NCBI GenBank assembly: GCA_944548615.1
Contig: OX155971.1
Location: forward strand, 22,898,782-22,962,781
Length of the DNA: 64,000 nucleotides
Direction: 5' to 3'
Source of the DNA: Micropterix aruncella
Lineage: Eukaryota > Arthropoda > Insecta > Lepidoptera > Micropterigidae
Shown here: one piece after another, positions 10,055 to 21,095 of the stretch
Numbering within the stretch: the stretch's first letter is position 1
Layout of the letters: every line of letters begins with the position of its first letter
The notes under the pieces: generated by a model
The model's input: only the letters and a program-made list of their open reading frames with translations
What the model was told of the DNA's origin: nothing
Databases searched by the model: none
Made by a program: the position numbers and the translations under genes

Positions 10055-10870
10055 ATGTCAACTACAACAAGTGAACCCGTCACCTCAGGAAATTTTAACG
10101 ATTTGATCGTTCTTTCTCCCGTAAGGTAAGCGTAGCAGACTTAGGGACGAAACCGTCCACTGTCTAGTTACGCCACTCGCCCGTAAGAAACCAACGAGTA
10201 ACCGCGAGAAACCGGGTGTGAACACAGCGACCTTATTGTTTGTTTGTTTCTACTCTTTATTGTGAAATCACAATGGGCGAGTTTATTGTCATATGACAAT
10301 ATCTTACAACCAACCTTACTATGACGTGTTTAGATGTATGTGTGCGTGTAACATGTGTGTAAGTGTGTGTCTTGTTATTGCATTCGATCGACAGAATTGA
10401 AAATGCAATTCCGTTAATTTTATCCGTTATTCGTTTTTCTGTTATTTCCAGTTACGGCCAGATTTCTTCGGTCTCCCGACTAGTTACGGGTTCGAGGTCG
10501 CTTACGCGGTCCTATCCCTTACGTAGCGGTGATACGGTGTCTACCGAATCTATCGCGGACCACGACATCCATTGCCCGGCTCTTCACCCGGGATCGGGTG
10601 GCCGAATGGTCGTTTCAAGAGCAGTCGCCGTAAGGTTAACAACTACCCCCGCTCTATAGGAAACATTATGTTTCCAGACTCCCCCGGCTGTTAGTCGGAA
10701 TGCACAATCGATTGGCTGACACCGTACGGTGCGAAAACCGTCCAGGAGCCCTGAAGGTTGACTCCTAGGGGAGACTGGCCCGCAGGCACACAGTCCTACT
10801 CGCACTTCTGCGTGGAGGCTATCGGATGGGTGCTCACCTGTGAGTTGGACAGACCCAAACATAGATCATA
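10055..10870 (+). repeat. Family A dispersed repeat, copy 1
   Basis: Starts around CAACTACAACAAGTGAACCCGTCACCTCAGG and ends near GGATGGGTGCTCACCTGTGAG (shown in parts). It is GC-rich compared with its flanks. An unrelated insertion of about 220 bases sits at roughly 10225-10445. The open frames on both strands are not conserved in other copies, so I treat it as non-coding. Classification unknown. Confidence 0.75.
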
Positions 10871-12944
10871 TCCCATTGGTCAGTACTGAAGTATTGACCA
10901 TTACTCGACTATAAATTTGTTAGTAAGGCTGTAAAGTCTGAATTGGGAATTTCAATAAATAAATAAGAATCCGCCACACAAACAGGCCCCTTGTACATAT
11001 GAACTACTACATTTTTACCATTTTACGTTCACTTGAGCTATGTGACACGCGATATATACAAACAAGTGATCAAATTCACTTTCAATGCTGAATGCGTCGC
11101 AACAACATGTTGGAAATAAATAATTTCATCATGTCAAGACTAGGACATTGAGAGCCAAATATGGAACGGGTTACTAATTGATTTTATAGCTGTTGGAATT
11201 CACAGGTTAAACACTACGTAATATGATTATTTTAAAAAACCAATCAAGTGCGGATTTACTTGCGCGTAGAGGTTTCCGTACGCATTAAGCTGTATCCCGC
11301 ATGTTCAATTCATAAAAACGTTTAAAGGAAGCTTTATCGAGATTGGTTTGTATAAGGAAAGAATTAGTAAAAAGTCAGAATTCACTCTTCAAATTCAGCA
11401 GCTAATTTGCAAAATGTATCCAGATTAGGTTGATTGATATATTACATTCGATACAAAATGTATCTGATAATGACAAATCTAATGAAATCTAATATTTTAC
11501 CTACTTATTGAATAATAACACAAAAGTAGGGCGAAAAGGACCATTTCCAGGTGTCTGTTTGTGTGTGCGTGTATTACTTCATGATAGCGCCCAAATGCTT
11601 AATCCGATTAAGCTGAAATTTGGCATGCAGGCATCATTTGGTCATGGCAAGAGTTGAAAATGTTGTGGTAGAAATCGGTCCACCAGGGGCGCACTAGTCA
11701 TATTTCAATCTCGAAATATTGGACTTATATAAGTACTTGAAATTAGGTACACATAGGCCTTGTTAGGCCGAAATCATATCGATTTTTTGTCGGTCAGCAT
11801 ATTTGCGTAAACAATTTTATCGAACGTGTTTAATGCGTCACACTACCCGCGCTCGTCGCCGACTATCCCTTTCAATCAGGTCAATCTCCTTTCCGAACGA
11901 ACATCACCCTTAAAATTCTTCATAAGTTCTTGGCTACTTGCCGGGAAAGTTTTGGGTGAAATAACCTATTTTTCATTATTATTAAGCAATTGATTATTAT
12001 TAATTATTTCTTTATTACTGAAAAAAATAATTTTAATGTAATTCCATATTCTTTACTTTTAGTATAAATTGTGGTGATTTGATTCTCTCAATAAAAGCTT
12101 ATTTCATGAGATTATTGTACAGTTTTAATGAATAGTTTAAAACCATTCTAAACTGTCACATAGTGTATTATTTTTTTATTTATTTTATTTTATTTTATTT
12201 ACTTATATGTAATTATATTTAATTATTTTTAATAAGATTTGATTATATTTAATTACAATTAATTATTTTATATATTTATTATAAATAAATAAATAAAATA
12301 AATTATTTTACTATGCGATAAATAACTTTCTGCTTTATTTTTTTCTTTTGGACATTTTTTTGTAGCTCTTTATTTCTTAAGTGAATTTGTAAATTATCCA
12401 ACTACTTCTGACGGAGTATGTTTCTGAGCAGTAGGTACTCAAGGACGCTCCTAGCGCAGGTAGTATAGATTAGCAATATTGTATATAGATATATAATATA
12501 GGCAATAAATTGTATATAGAGAATATAGATAGCAATTTCATGCCGAACTCTAATCTTCAGTCCTCTAATGTTAGAGACAGATTTGATTTTTCAGGAATGT
12601 TTATACTTTATTCACATTTCCATTTGATTAGTTATCAATATATGACTATTATCCAATTTAAACCTTATAGGAATACAGTTGAGTTGAGTATATTATGTGT
12701 GTGGCAATCCAATTGCACGGTGTGATAAGTGGTTCGACCTAGTTTTGCGTCAAGCAATTTTAAAAAATGCCACTGTTTCCGAGAAATCGACCTATAATTT
12801 AGAGGAAAACCGCAGCTCCGATAGACATGTGTAATTTTACTCAATTCCACTATGTTTATATTCTATAATTTACGGAAATTCTTCGTTCAAACGCCGATGC
12901 TTGTTTGGGAAGTCGTTGTTTATAATTCACAGGTCATTCTATAC
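10871..12944. other. Non-coding AT-rich DNA with repeat scraps
   Basis: No gene seen. 11540-11800 contains phrases such as CCGATTAAGCTGAAATTTGGCATGCAG that look like old transposon sequence. 12170-12300 is a run of TTTTA/TTTA simple repeat. 12470-12540 is a TATAGA-rich low-complexity patch. Confidence 0.45.
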
Positions 12945-13530
12945 TGGCTGAGTTTTTTTATTAGTGACATCTTTGTAGTAGATGAATAAGCCACTAAGCT
13001 ACTAAGCAACTTTAATAAAAAAATATGGAATATGTTTTTAATTTTTTAAAAATGCAAGTTTGTAAATCTTATCTATTGAAAAATGTTTGATAAGCCTTGA
13101 GTGCGCTGCGCCATCTAGTAGTAGTTACAATATTGCTAATAAACAATATTCGCAATATAACCTACCGCTAGATGGCGCCACAATATTCGCAATATAACCA
13201 TTAGATGGCGCAACGCGCTCAACTCTTTTTGTACTATTTTTGAAAATAAGTAATGTTTAAAAAAAAAAACTCCCGATTTGTACATTCCGAAAATATGTCT
13301 GAGGTGTTTTTACAGGTGGCGAAAATATACATGGGGTGTTTTTAATGCATGGGTATTTTTTTTAGTGGGTGACTCAGTACAACAAAGTAAGCAACTTTAG
13401 ATTTTTTTTTAAAAACTGAAAAACAAAAAAAAACGCGAAACGCTATCGAGCGGTAGGTAAAATGTCGCTAATATTGTTTACATACGCTATGTTACCTGCC
13501 GCTAGATGGCGCAACGCACTCAAACGCTTC
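12945..13530 (+). repeat. Family G repeats (GCGCCATCTAG type)
   Basis: Two adjacent diverged copies share AAGCAACTTTA...AAAAAA and end in TGAGTGCGCTGCGCCATCTAG or CGCTAGATGGCGCAACGC. Within 13105-13205 the segment CAATATTCGCAATATAACC is duplicated and flanked by oppositely oriented GCGCCATCTAG motifs. Related copies: 16795-17065 (+) and 48900-49180 (-). Confidence 0.65.
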
Positions 13531-13544
13531 TCAAACATTTATGT

Positions 13545-13665
13545 TTAACTGTTTTAAAGTTACTGATGTTTTAAAGTTAACTGTTTTAAAGTTACTGATG
13601 TTTTAAAGTTAACTGTTTTAAAGTTAACTGTTTTAAAGTTACTATAAACTGTTTTAAAGTTTTTC
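13545..13665. repeat. Minisatellite (GTTTTAAAGTTACT-type unit)
   Basis: About seven head-to-tail copies of a unit close to TGTTTTAAAGTTAAC / TGTTTTAAAGTTACTGA, 15-18 bases each, with two unit variants alternating in part. Non-coding. Confidence 0.85.
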
Positions 13666-13794
13666 ATGTTAAACCAGTGAAATAATTGCATTTTTAATAA
13701 GATATTATAATTAGCAGATAAGTCAATTTAGCAGATAAGTAAATTTGTCAATCTGTTTTAATAACAGGTAATTGTGAGATACATAGTTTTACGC

Positions 13795-13861
13795 ATTATC
13801 ACCATAAATGTACCACCACAATTTCGGACAATAAAAATATTTCTATTTCTATTTCTATTTA
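13795..13861 (+). repeat. Probable LINE 3' tail, (ATTTCT)n
   Basis: Sequence ACAATAAAAATATTTCT is followed by (ATTTCT)n up to 13861. An AATAAA signal followed by a short tandem run is how several CR1-group LINEs end. Upstream coding sequence is not recognisable. Confidence 0.4.
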
Positions 13862-14289
13862 CCAGTTAACTTCTTCAAATTTTAAAATAAAATACAAAAA
13901 ATGGTTTATGGAGCACAGTGGATAATTAAATCTTTCTTATATGTGCCTTGCATTGGCGATAATGGATTTGTGAGATTTGTCGATAAATCCGTATTTAATA
14001 TAATCCACACTATATTGCCGTCTCTTCTTTTTTGCTTCCGACATGGTTTTTGCTATACAGATACGTGAGTAAAAGATCAACTCAATCAATTGCGCGCTAT
14101 AGTGTTAATTTAATAAAAATAAAATGAACAAACACTGCCTTTATATTCAGAGACATTCCAACCTATATAAGACCTTCTGACAAATTGGGAGATGACAAAT
14201 AAAAACTTCACTTTCAAACCAGAACGCATCCAAATTAAAACGTCAAAAATCAGCTGTTTGTTCAGCGTCAAAAATCAGCTGTGATTAGC

Positions 14290-14447
14290 GTGCTTTTTTG
14301 GTCTTTTTTAGACTATATTTTTTTATATGCCCACGCCCTCACTATGCCATCTTAACGCCCCCTAATTTTCTCTGGATCTTCTGCTGCCCCCCTGAAAATC
14401 TCAAATGCCCACAAGGGGGCGTTATCGCCAACTTTGAGAACCTATGA
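14290..14447 (-). mobile_element. hAT-type terminal fragment
   Basis: Contains TTAACGCCCCCTAATTTTC, GCCCACAAGGGGGCG and ends TTTGAGAACCTATG. Read on the minus strand this is CATAGGTTCTCAAA followed by GGGGGC-rich sequence, the terminus known from Charlie/ZBED-like hAT elements. Only one end is identified. Confidence 0.5.
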
Positions 14448-14496
14448 TCTCTAAAGATAAATACATAAACCACAAATATTATTTTAAAAAACAACT

Positions 14497-15690
14497 AGAG
14501 TTGTCAACTAAAACGGGCAAACCCGTCACCTCAGGAAGTTTTAACGTTTGGTCGTTCTATCTCCCGTGAAGTGAGCGCAGAAGACTTGGACAAAACAGTC
14601 CATCGTCAAGCTCAGCCACATGCCCGTAAAAGGCCAACGCCTTATCCGCGAGATATCCAGGTATGTTTCCCAGCGGGCTTACACTCACGCCCTTACTTCC
14701 AATTGCGACCGGATTACTCCGGTCTCTCGACTAGTTACGAGTTCGAGTTCGCTTGCGCGGTCCTCTCCCTTACGAAGCGGTAAAACGGTGTATACCGAAA
14801 CGGTGTATACCCGGCTGTTCACCCAGGATCGGGTAGCCGATGGTCATTTCAAGAGTAGTCGCCGTAAGGTCCGCAACCACCCCCGTTCCATAGGAAACAG
14901 TACTGCTTCCAGACTCCCCCGACTGTTAGTCAGAGGGCTTCTTGGGAAAGCATGAGGCCTCGGGATACCCCCCAGGGGGTACCCTCTTCCTTGGTGGCGT
15001 GATTCGGCGGCTACTTCCAGCCCGAAGTGCCCGTCTTTGTGTCCGTCTCTTTACCGCCCCGAGGGGCGTTTCGTTCTTTGCAGGTTCCAGGGATTCCTCC
15101 CCCCCGTGGCTGCTCCGAGACCTGCCCACGGACCGTGCGCCTCCACCATCATCGTTTCTGGAGCGTCCTCTATCCCGCTCACCGGCCCTAAATTTGTGAT
15201 ATTTGTTGTTTTTTTTTTTCTTTTTCTATTGTGAATATGGTAAATTTAGTATTATTTTTGTAAATTTTTACTTTGTAAATATCTTTTATTATAAATAAAT
15301 GGGTTCTCGGGGCGGTACGGAGGGGGTGGTTTACCCTATTTCACCCCCTGCGCGTTCTACCCTTCTGGTACGCGCAGGGTTGTCGTAGCACGACATCCCG
15401 GGCAGACAAGACGACCCTCGTCGTTATAACTGCCCGGGCGGTGGGCGGGGTTTGCTGCCCTCACCTATCGCCTTGAAACTCTTAACTGTTAGTCAGAGTG
15501 CACAGTCGATTGGCTTACACCGCACGGTGCGCAGACCGTCCAGGAGCGCCAGTAGGTTGACTCCTAAGGGAAACTAGCCCTAAGGCCAGAGTCCTGCCCA
15601 GGCTCGCACTTCATGCGTGGGGGCCGCCGGATGGGTGTTGACCCGTGAGTGTGACCAACCCTGAACAGAATGGGTCTCCGTGGCCAACTC
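14497..15690 (+). repeat. Family A repeat, copy 2, with insertion
   Basis: Begins near AACTAAAACGGGCAAACCCG and ends near GGATGGGTGTTGACCCGTG. It is split at about 14935-15480 by a GC-rich segment not found in other copies, ending in a T-rich and ATAAATAAAT stretch, possibly another retroposon. Frames open in the insertion carry no domain I know. Confidence 0.7.
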
Positions 15691-15734
15691 AGCAAGGGCC
15701 TATTAGCTATATTAAAAAACAGTAATAACAATAA

Positions 15735-15780
15735 TTATAAATACAGTAGTTCACTTTCTGTGACGACAGTCGTGTTTTTT
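15735..15780 (+). repeat. Short shared motif repeated at 56820
   Basis: ATAATTATAAATACAGTAGTTCAC and the following bases recur with small changes at 56819-56865. Both lie beside family A sequence or an ABC exon; part of a dispersed repeat. Confidence 0.45.
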
Positions 15781-15899
15781 ATTATTTTTAATATATTACT
15801 TGTTAGCCATGTGTCTTTACATCCGTTTTTACCATGGGTACGTAGGTTTTCGCGCGGGATCACGAACCGACTTCAGAGAGTGAAAAAGTCGAAATTTCC

Positions 15900-16250
15900 A
15901 ATGCAACCTCATTGCGAAGCGTAATGTAATGTCATAACGCGGCGTGTCGCTTACGCTGCTTTTCGGGGCGGGCTCGTCCGCGTCGACCTTGGCCTGCTTA
16001 CTCGCCGCCAGCTACGCCCGCCTATAGAAAGGTCCAAGCGACGCAACGACACTTCGCAGACTCCGTCTCATCTTCGACTCCATATTATGCGACTTCCGCA
16101 TGTGCCTATAAAAATATGTTTTTTTTATATGCCGACACATGCAAATACTCAGGCATGCTTCCGTGTCGTGTTTCTGCGGCTGTTTGCCATACGTAATGTT
16201 TTCACAATAAATTCTTCAATCGATTTTAGGATATATGTTATAAACAGCAT
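15900..16250. other. GC-rich non-coding patch
   Basis: 15935-16040 is strongly CpG-rich compared with flanks. No open frame with a domain and no splice-bounded exon is evident. It could be transposon sequence or a regulatory island; I cannot decide. Confidence 0.35.
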
Positions 16251-16794
16251 TGTTTAGATTATATGAGAAGATTTGTTCACAATGCCAGCAGTATGCAACG
16301 TTTTTAAAACTACCACCTTTGGGAAGATCTTGGCATTCGTCTTATACAGAAAATTGAAACAAACTGTTAATATGTAGCTATTCTTGTACCTGGCTTTAAA
16401 ACCAAATACAGGCGTAATTCTTATTTTATAAGGGTATGCGAAACTTTCAACACCCTGAATGCTGACTTTGATATTGACCCCTTTTTCACGAATATAGATA
16501 CTATAAGGAAGCAGGTTGTAGGGCGATTTTGTGATGACCAGGCTTAGCATTTCCTTCTTTTATTACAGTCTTGTTTATGTCAACATGTTTTCTAATGTAC
16601 AATTTAGTATCTTCTTGTTTAATATCTTCTTTATGCTTAATATCAGTTATAAATTCACGTTATTATTATTGTCATTATCAGTGGTAACTTGTAAATGGCT
16701 CTAAGCTTCCTATTTTTGTTCACTACAAAATTATTGGCTGTAAGTTATCATTAAGAAAATAAAATAAAATAAAAATAAATAAATGCAGCGGGCG

Positions 16795-17065
16795 TCGTTT
16801 GTTTGTTTGTTTGAAATAATTTGTTGCACATACCGTACGACATGGTGAGTCTATCGCCTAGTGGCAATATCTTACGACCGTACCTTGGCGTATTGTTACT
16901 AAATTTATATGTAGGCAAATTAAATACAGGGTGAGTTTTTTATACGTAACATTCTTGTAGTGGGTGAATGAGTACAAGCAACATAGCAACTTTAATAAAA
17001 CAATAAAAAAATATGTTTAAAAAAGTAATAAAAGGTGTTGAGCGCGCTGTGCCATCTAGAAGGTG
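16795..17065 (+). repeat. Family G repeat with (TTTG)n end
   Basis: Starts with (GTTT)n at 16798-16812, then TGCACATACCGTACGACATGG, GGCAATATCTTACGACCGTACC, and ends at GTTGAGCGCGCTGTGCCATCTAG. The copy at 48900-49180 has the same parts in reverse, including (CAAA)n. This gives the family an end-to-end length of about 265 bases. Confidence 0.7.
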
Positions 17066-17955
17066 GTCCGCTGATGATAAAACAGCATATCCTATTGCCT
17101 AAATTAAAAGATATTATGTTAATGAAGTTGATAAAAGACCTTGAAATCTTTCAAACTAGCTCACCACTGCTCCGGAGCTTTAATGATGTTACTGGTGGCG
17201 AATCGCATACAATTACGGACATAAAATAACCAGCCCGTGATGGCGTATCATATAATGAAAAACGCTTAGGCCTCGGAGGGGCAAGTCGACGACCTTTGCA
17301 TGGGACCGGTCGCCCCAAGGTAACCCACAGCTCCACCCCCCCCCCCCCTCCCCCCTCATGTGGTCGTGCAAAAATGCAAGGGGGGAAATTATAGTGTAGG
17401 TGGATGCTTGCCTCTGCAATTTCTTCTTCTTCTCCAGGTGTCTTCTCTTATTTAAACTAATGCAATCCTGCTGAGAAAACATGTTCTCAGCACTACCACT
17501 TGGCATTCACAAATGTAATTAGATGCGCTATGGATGAGAAAAACCCTCCCGATTTCAGTAGCGCGTTTAATCCTGTGGACTTTGATATTCTTTAAGAGCG
17601 ACTGCTCTCTAAAAATATATTCAATAAGTCAATAAAGTGGTTCTACTCGTACCCTAGGACACGTACATAATTTAATAAAACTCATGATAATGTAATAGGT
17701 AATATTTACAGCTGGAGTCCCGTGAGGTACAGTTCTTTCCCCACAACTTTTTTTCATAAATCATATTTCTTACTTCAATATTCATAGATCCAATTACGGA
17801 AGGACTCAACCTTGACTTCTATAGAGATAATCTCCAAATATATGTGCAAGCACGGGTGGATAACCTCCACACATCTCCCGACCTCTTATTCTACATGAGA
17901 AGCGATTATTATTTTAAACTTTCGGATATTCAGATTTTTTCCTCGTTTAAAGACA
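17066..17955. other. Non-coding, with a C-rich run
   Basis: No gene recognised. 17333-17357 is a C/T homopolymer-like run (C12 and CCCCCCT). The remainder is ordinary intergenic-looking DNA. Confidence 0.45.
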
Positions 17956-17957
17956 TC

Positions 17958-19165
17958 TATTTATTTATTTATTTATTTAGGTACATAGGATTAGGTATAC
18001 AGTTCATTCATAGGTCATGTAATCTTATAATAATTATATAAATTATTTAATAATTAATATAGGGAGGTTTAACACATCTTACATGACCTTTACTGCCAAT
18101 AGCATATCTAACTAGGCGATAATTTGGCCCGTCTCTAGATGTGCATATTTTTATGCAATTTTAAGAAATGAAGTGTTTTTTTTTAAATAAATTATTTGGA
18201 CCCACCACCTGTATATACACATAAATATACCAATTTTATAAAAAATATAGCTATGTAATAAATTTATACATTTATAGTTGTAATTTAATAAAATTTAATT
18301 AAGAAAAATAGATAAGTGATACTAAATAAATTGTCGTGCGTTGCAAAGAAGTTGATCAAATTTTACATATCCCTTGTTAAGTAGCCATCTATTAAGGTTT
18401 GCTTTAAATATTTTTATGTTAGGATAATTTTTCATGTCTTCACTAAGGGAATTATATAATTTTGGGGCTATGTAGAATATATGTCTCTGGGCAAATGTTG
18501 TCCTGACTGACGGAATTATATAATTGATACTCGCGGACATTCTTGTGTTCAGATTGTTTTGAGTTCGGGCGTGGTCATCTCTAGATTTGTAGAATGCAAG
18601 AAGCGCTTGCTTAATGAATAACTGTTTAGCTGATAGCACATGGGATTGGGAAAATAACAAGGCAGATGGATGACGCCGGTTTTTCCTGTGAATTACTCTC
18701 AATAATAATTTCTGCGCTTTTGTCAATCTATCCAGATTATCATTAGTAGTAGCGCCCCATGCCGCGACTCCGTAGGACAAAATACTCTGACACAAGGCCA
18801 TGTATACCATTCTTATGGTTGTTTTGGACAGTATGTTGCGCAGCCGAAGAAATACATAAACCAGCTTTCTAATTCTCGAACTCAAATTTGCAATCTGATT
18901 TTCCCAACATAGCTTCTCATCTACCATTATGCCTAAGTAGGAGACTGTTGCAGATTTGCTTAATTTAGTACATACACATCTATTCTTATCCAAGCATTTG
19001 TCGGTATGAATGGCAAGTGTTTGGTTGAGAACCTGGCTGGGATTTCCCCGCAAGCTGAAATTGATAAATTTTGATTTCGCAGCATTTAGGGTTAAAATAT
19101 GGTTGTCGATCCAAGTTTTAGCCAGTTCCAAGTTACTTTGAGCTTTGAAGAATGTATCATTCCAA
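17958..19165 (-). mobile_element. 5'-truncated CR1-like LINE
   Basis: On the minus strand, reverse transcriptase coding sequence enters at about 19165, stops at 18322, and is followed by a 3' UTR and an (AAAT)n tail at 17958-17980. The 5' part (endonuclease and catalytic palm) is absent, as left by incomplete reverse transcription. Confidence 0.8.
18322..19165 (-). pseudogene. LINE reverse transcriptase, thumb and C-terminus
   Basis: The open frame continues upstream of its first Met as AQSNLELAKTW. It contains NAAKSKFINFS, VSYLGIMVDEKLCW, then LCQSILSYGVAAWG and RTTFAQRHIFYIAPKLYNSL. These parallel YLGIVVDNKLRW, YGIIGWG and RTTFGQRHYSF in the ORF2 at 1446-4403, so it is a related CR1-like element. 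The YADD palm is missing, so it has no activity. The frame is otherwise unbroken, which suggests a fairly young copy. Confidence 0.85.
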
Positions 19166-19559
19166 TTATTTGTCTATTATATATTATAAAAAGTTGTAGA
19201 TTACTTTTATTTGACTTTCTTGACTATATTTATTCTTTATTCTTTTGTATGATATATATCATTGTATTTTTTTATTTTCGCTATAATAATCATTATTAAT
19301 TTGTCAACATTTGTATTTTGAAAAATTTTAATTACTCTACTCTTATCTATATGGTATTATATGAAATTAACAAATAATTCTGATTGATTACAAATTATTA
19401 GAACGATAGTACATATGGTAATATGTGAAATTATCGAAGAATTTTGAATGAAAATAGAGGATTTTTTTATATTATATATATATATCCTAGAAAATCTATG
19501 CTTTAATATTCTACGTTCTTGTATTAGGTATACACCATCAAATTTCAAATTATTTATTG

Positions 19560-20101
19560 AGTTCAAATTATGAAGTACATTCAATATACAAAAGTCTTAA
19601 CCTAACTAGGCTGCCGCCTGTTCCAAGGTAGACAATTTATTTTAATTTTCCTAAGAAATCTATAATATATTATTTATATAAATAAACAAAGTCATACTTA
19701 TTGTAACAGAAATATCTTAATTACCCAATAAAAAAAATTAAGAAAATGTCATGAAAATTGTCAATATTATTTTATTTTAAAACGTGATAAAAATTAATAT
19801 ATATTTATATATGTATTAATAAGTATTAATATGTATCAATAACATACAAAATAAATTTACAAAAATTAAAATATAATTGCATTTAGAAATTATTAATTTG
19901 TATTACTACATATACTATTATGTTTTTATTATAAAGATTCAATTATTTAATAAGGAGTTTAATATCTGCATTTGTACAATTTAAGAGGTAGGCACTCAAA
20001 CTATTTTTAAATTTATATGAAATTTTAATGTCTTTAATGTTTGGTGGTAGGCAATTATAAAATTTAGGGGCAATATAATTCCTTGCATAATTCCGTGAAC
20101 C
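19560..20101 (-). pseudogene. LINE C-terminus and 3' UTR fragment
   Basis: Minus-strand translation from about 20101 to the stop at 19943-19945 reads SRNYARNYIAPKFYNCLP then IKISYKFKNSLSAYLLNC. This is the IAPK-YN-LP pattern at the end of CR1-like ORF2 proteins (compare IAPKLYNSL at 18.4 kb). Downstream, at 19600-19625, the phrase CTAACTAGGCTGCCGCCTG resembles 53868-53890 in another minus-strand LINE, so this is likely its 3' UTR. Too short to be more than a fossil. Confidence 0.6.
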
Positions 20102-20689
20102 TTATCATGTAAGTACTTACATACATATTTGAGTAGTAATTTTTTTAGTCCTGTTGGTTTTATTTTGACTCTACCAAGTGTAGGAATTCCTATTAATTAG
20201 TTAATAATAAAGTTCAATTTTAAATTTTAAAAATCAGTTTATGTAGAATAATGGTTGATACATAAAATATAATAATACGTTTATACGGTATAAACAATAA
20301 AAACTAAAATAAAAGTTTTCAATTTTCTTGTTCAGTTTTACATACAGAGCTACCCCCTGCTGTTCAGAACGCCACGCGGATATTATTGTATCGAAATCGA
20401 GTTACGCAGTTGCAAAATTGAACTCGATATTTTCCGGCGTTTTTAATTGTAATGGCCTTGCTAATATCTTTGACGTGTGAAAATTTTGTTCGCTTGTTTG
20501 CTATTCGTCTATATATCGATAGTTTCGCAATCACTTTTCACGCTCGTTACAATGTTTAAATGGACGAAGGGATATTTCTATTATGGAATTAGTTAGGCTG
20601 TGTTTGGATAAAGCAACGTTTATTTGCCTCAGAATATACTAGGCGTTGTTCGCCTAAATAAGGTTTAATAAGATAATATAATAAATTAA
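20102..20689. other. Non-coding DNA
   Basis: Low-GC sequence with no recognisable gene or repeat that I can support. Confidence 0.4.
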
Positions 20690-21095
20690 CAGTTTTTAAA
20701 GAAACACTAAAAACACGCTTTTGGGCTATGATACGATATTCACTTACACACGGCTATGATACGATATTCCATCATGGAATGTTGTGCCTGTGCCTATCTT
20801 CCGGCTTCATCATCAGACCTTGAAACCTAATCGTGGTCAAAGTTCATTCCAAGACTTTTCTAACACGTCCAAATACAGCTATGATACGATGTTCCATCAT
20901 GAAGTTCCAGTTCATATCTTCCGACTCCATCATCAGATCAGTTCGACAGTACCATATTATTGTATTGTCATCAGAACTACATACAACTGCCAATTTTCAT
21001 GACGCTACGATCCTTGGAAGATGGTTAAATTAGTTACCTTAGATTCCATTACATAGTTACATACAGGTCGACCTAATAAAAGCGTGTTAATTAGG
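20690..21095 (+). repeat. Family C repeat, copy 1
   Basis: Shares nearly its whole length with 32938-33347, in the same orientation: CGGCTATGATACGATATTCC, TTCATCATCAGACCTTGAAAC, GGTCAAAGTTCATTCCAAGAC and a common end ACAGGTCGACCTAATAAAAGCG then TGTTAA. The CATCATCAGA phrase and AATAAA near the end suggest a retroposon 3' part, perhaps RTE-like. The small frames inside differ by frameshift between copies and are not genes. Confidence 0.8.

Noticed and set aside
10363..10862. Two 92-98 residue frames on opposite strands in family A
   Set aside because: Other family A copies have stops and indels in these frames; the repeats do not conserve a protein.
13105..13235. CRISPR-like repeat array
   Set aside because: Only two short duplicated segments with opposite GCGCCATCTAG motifs; typical of insect repeats, and the DNA is eukaryotic.
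14571..15234. Cluster of overlapping short frames
   Set aside because: They cross a family A copy and its GC-rich insertion; no domain and no agreement between copies.
16254..16550. 98-residue minus-strand frame
   Set aside because: No recognisable domain and no splice or promoter support.
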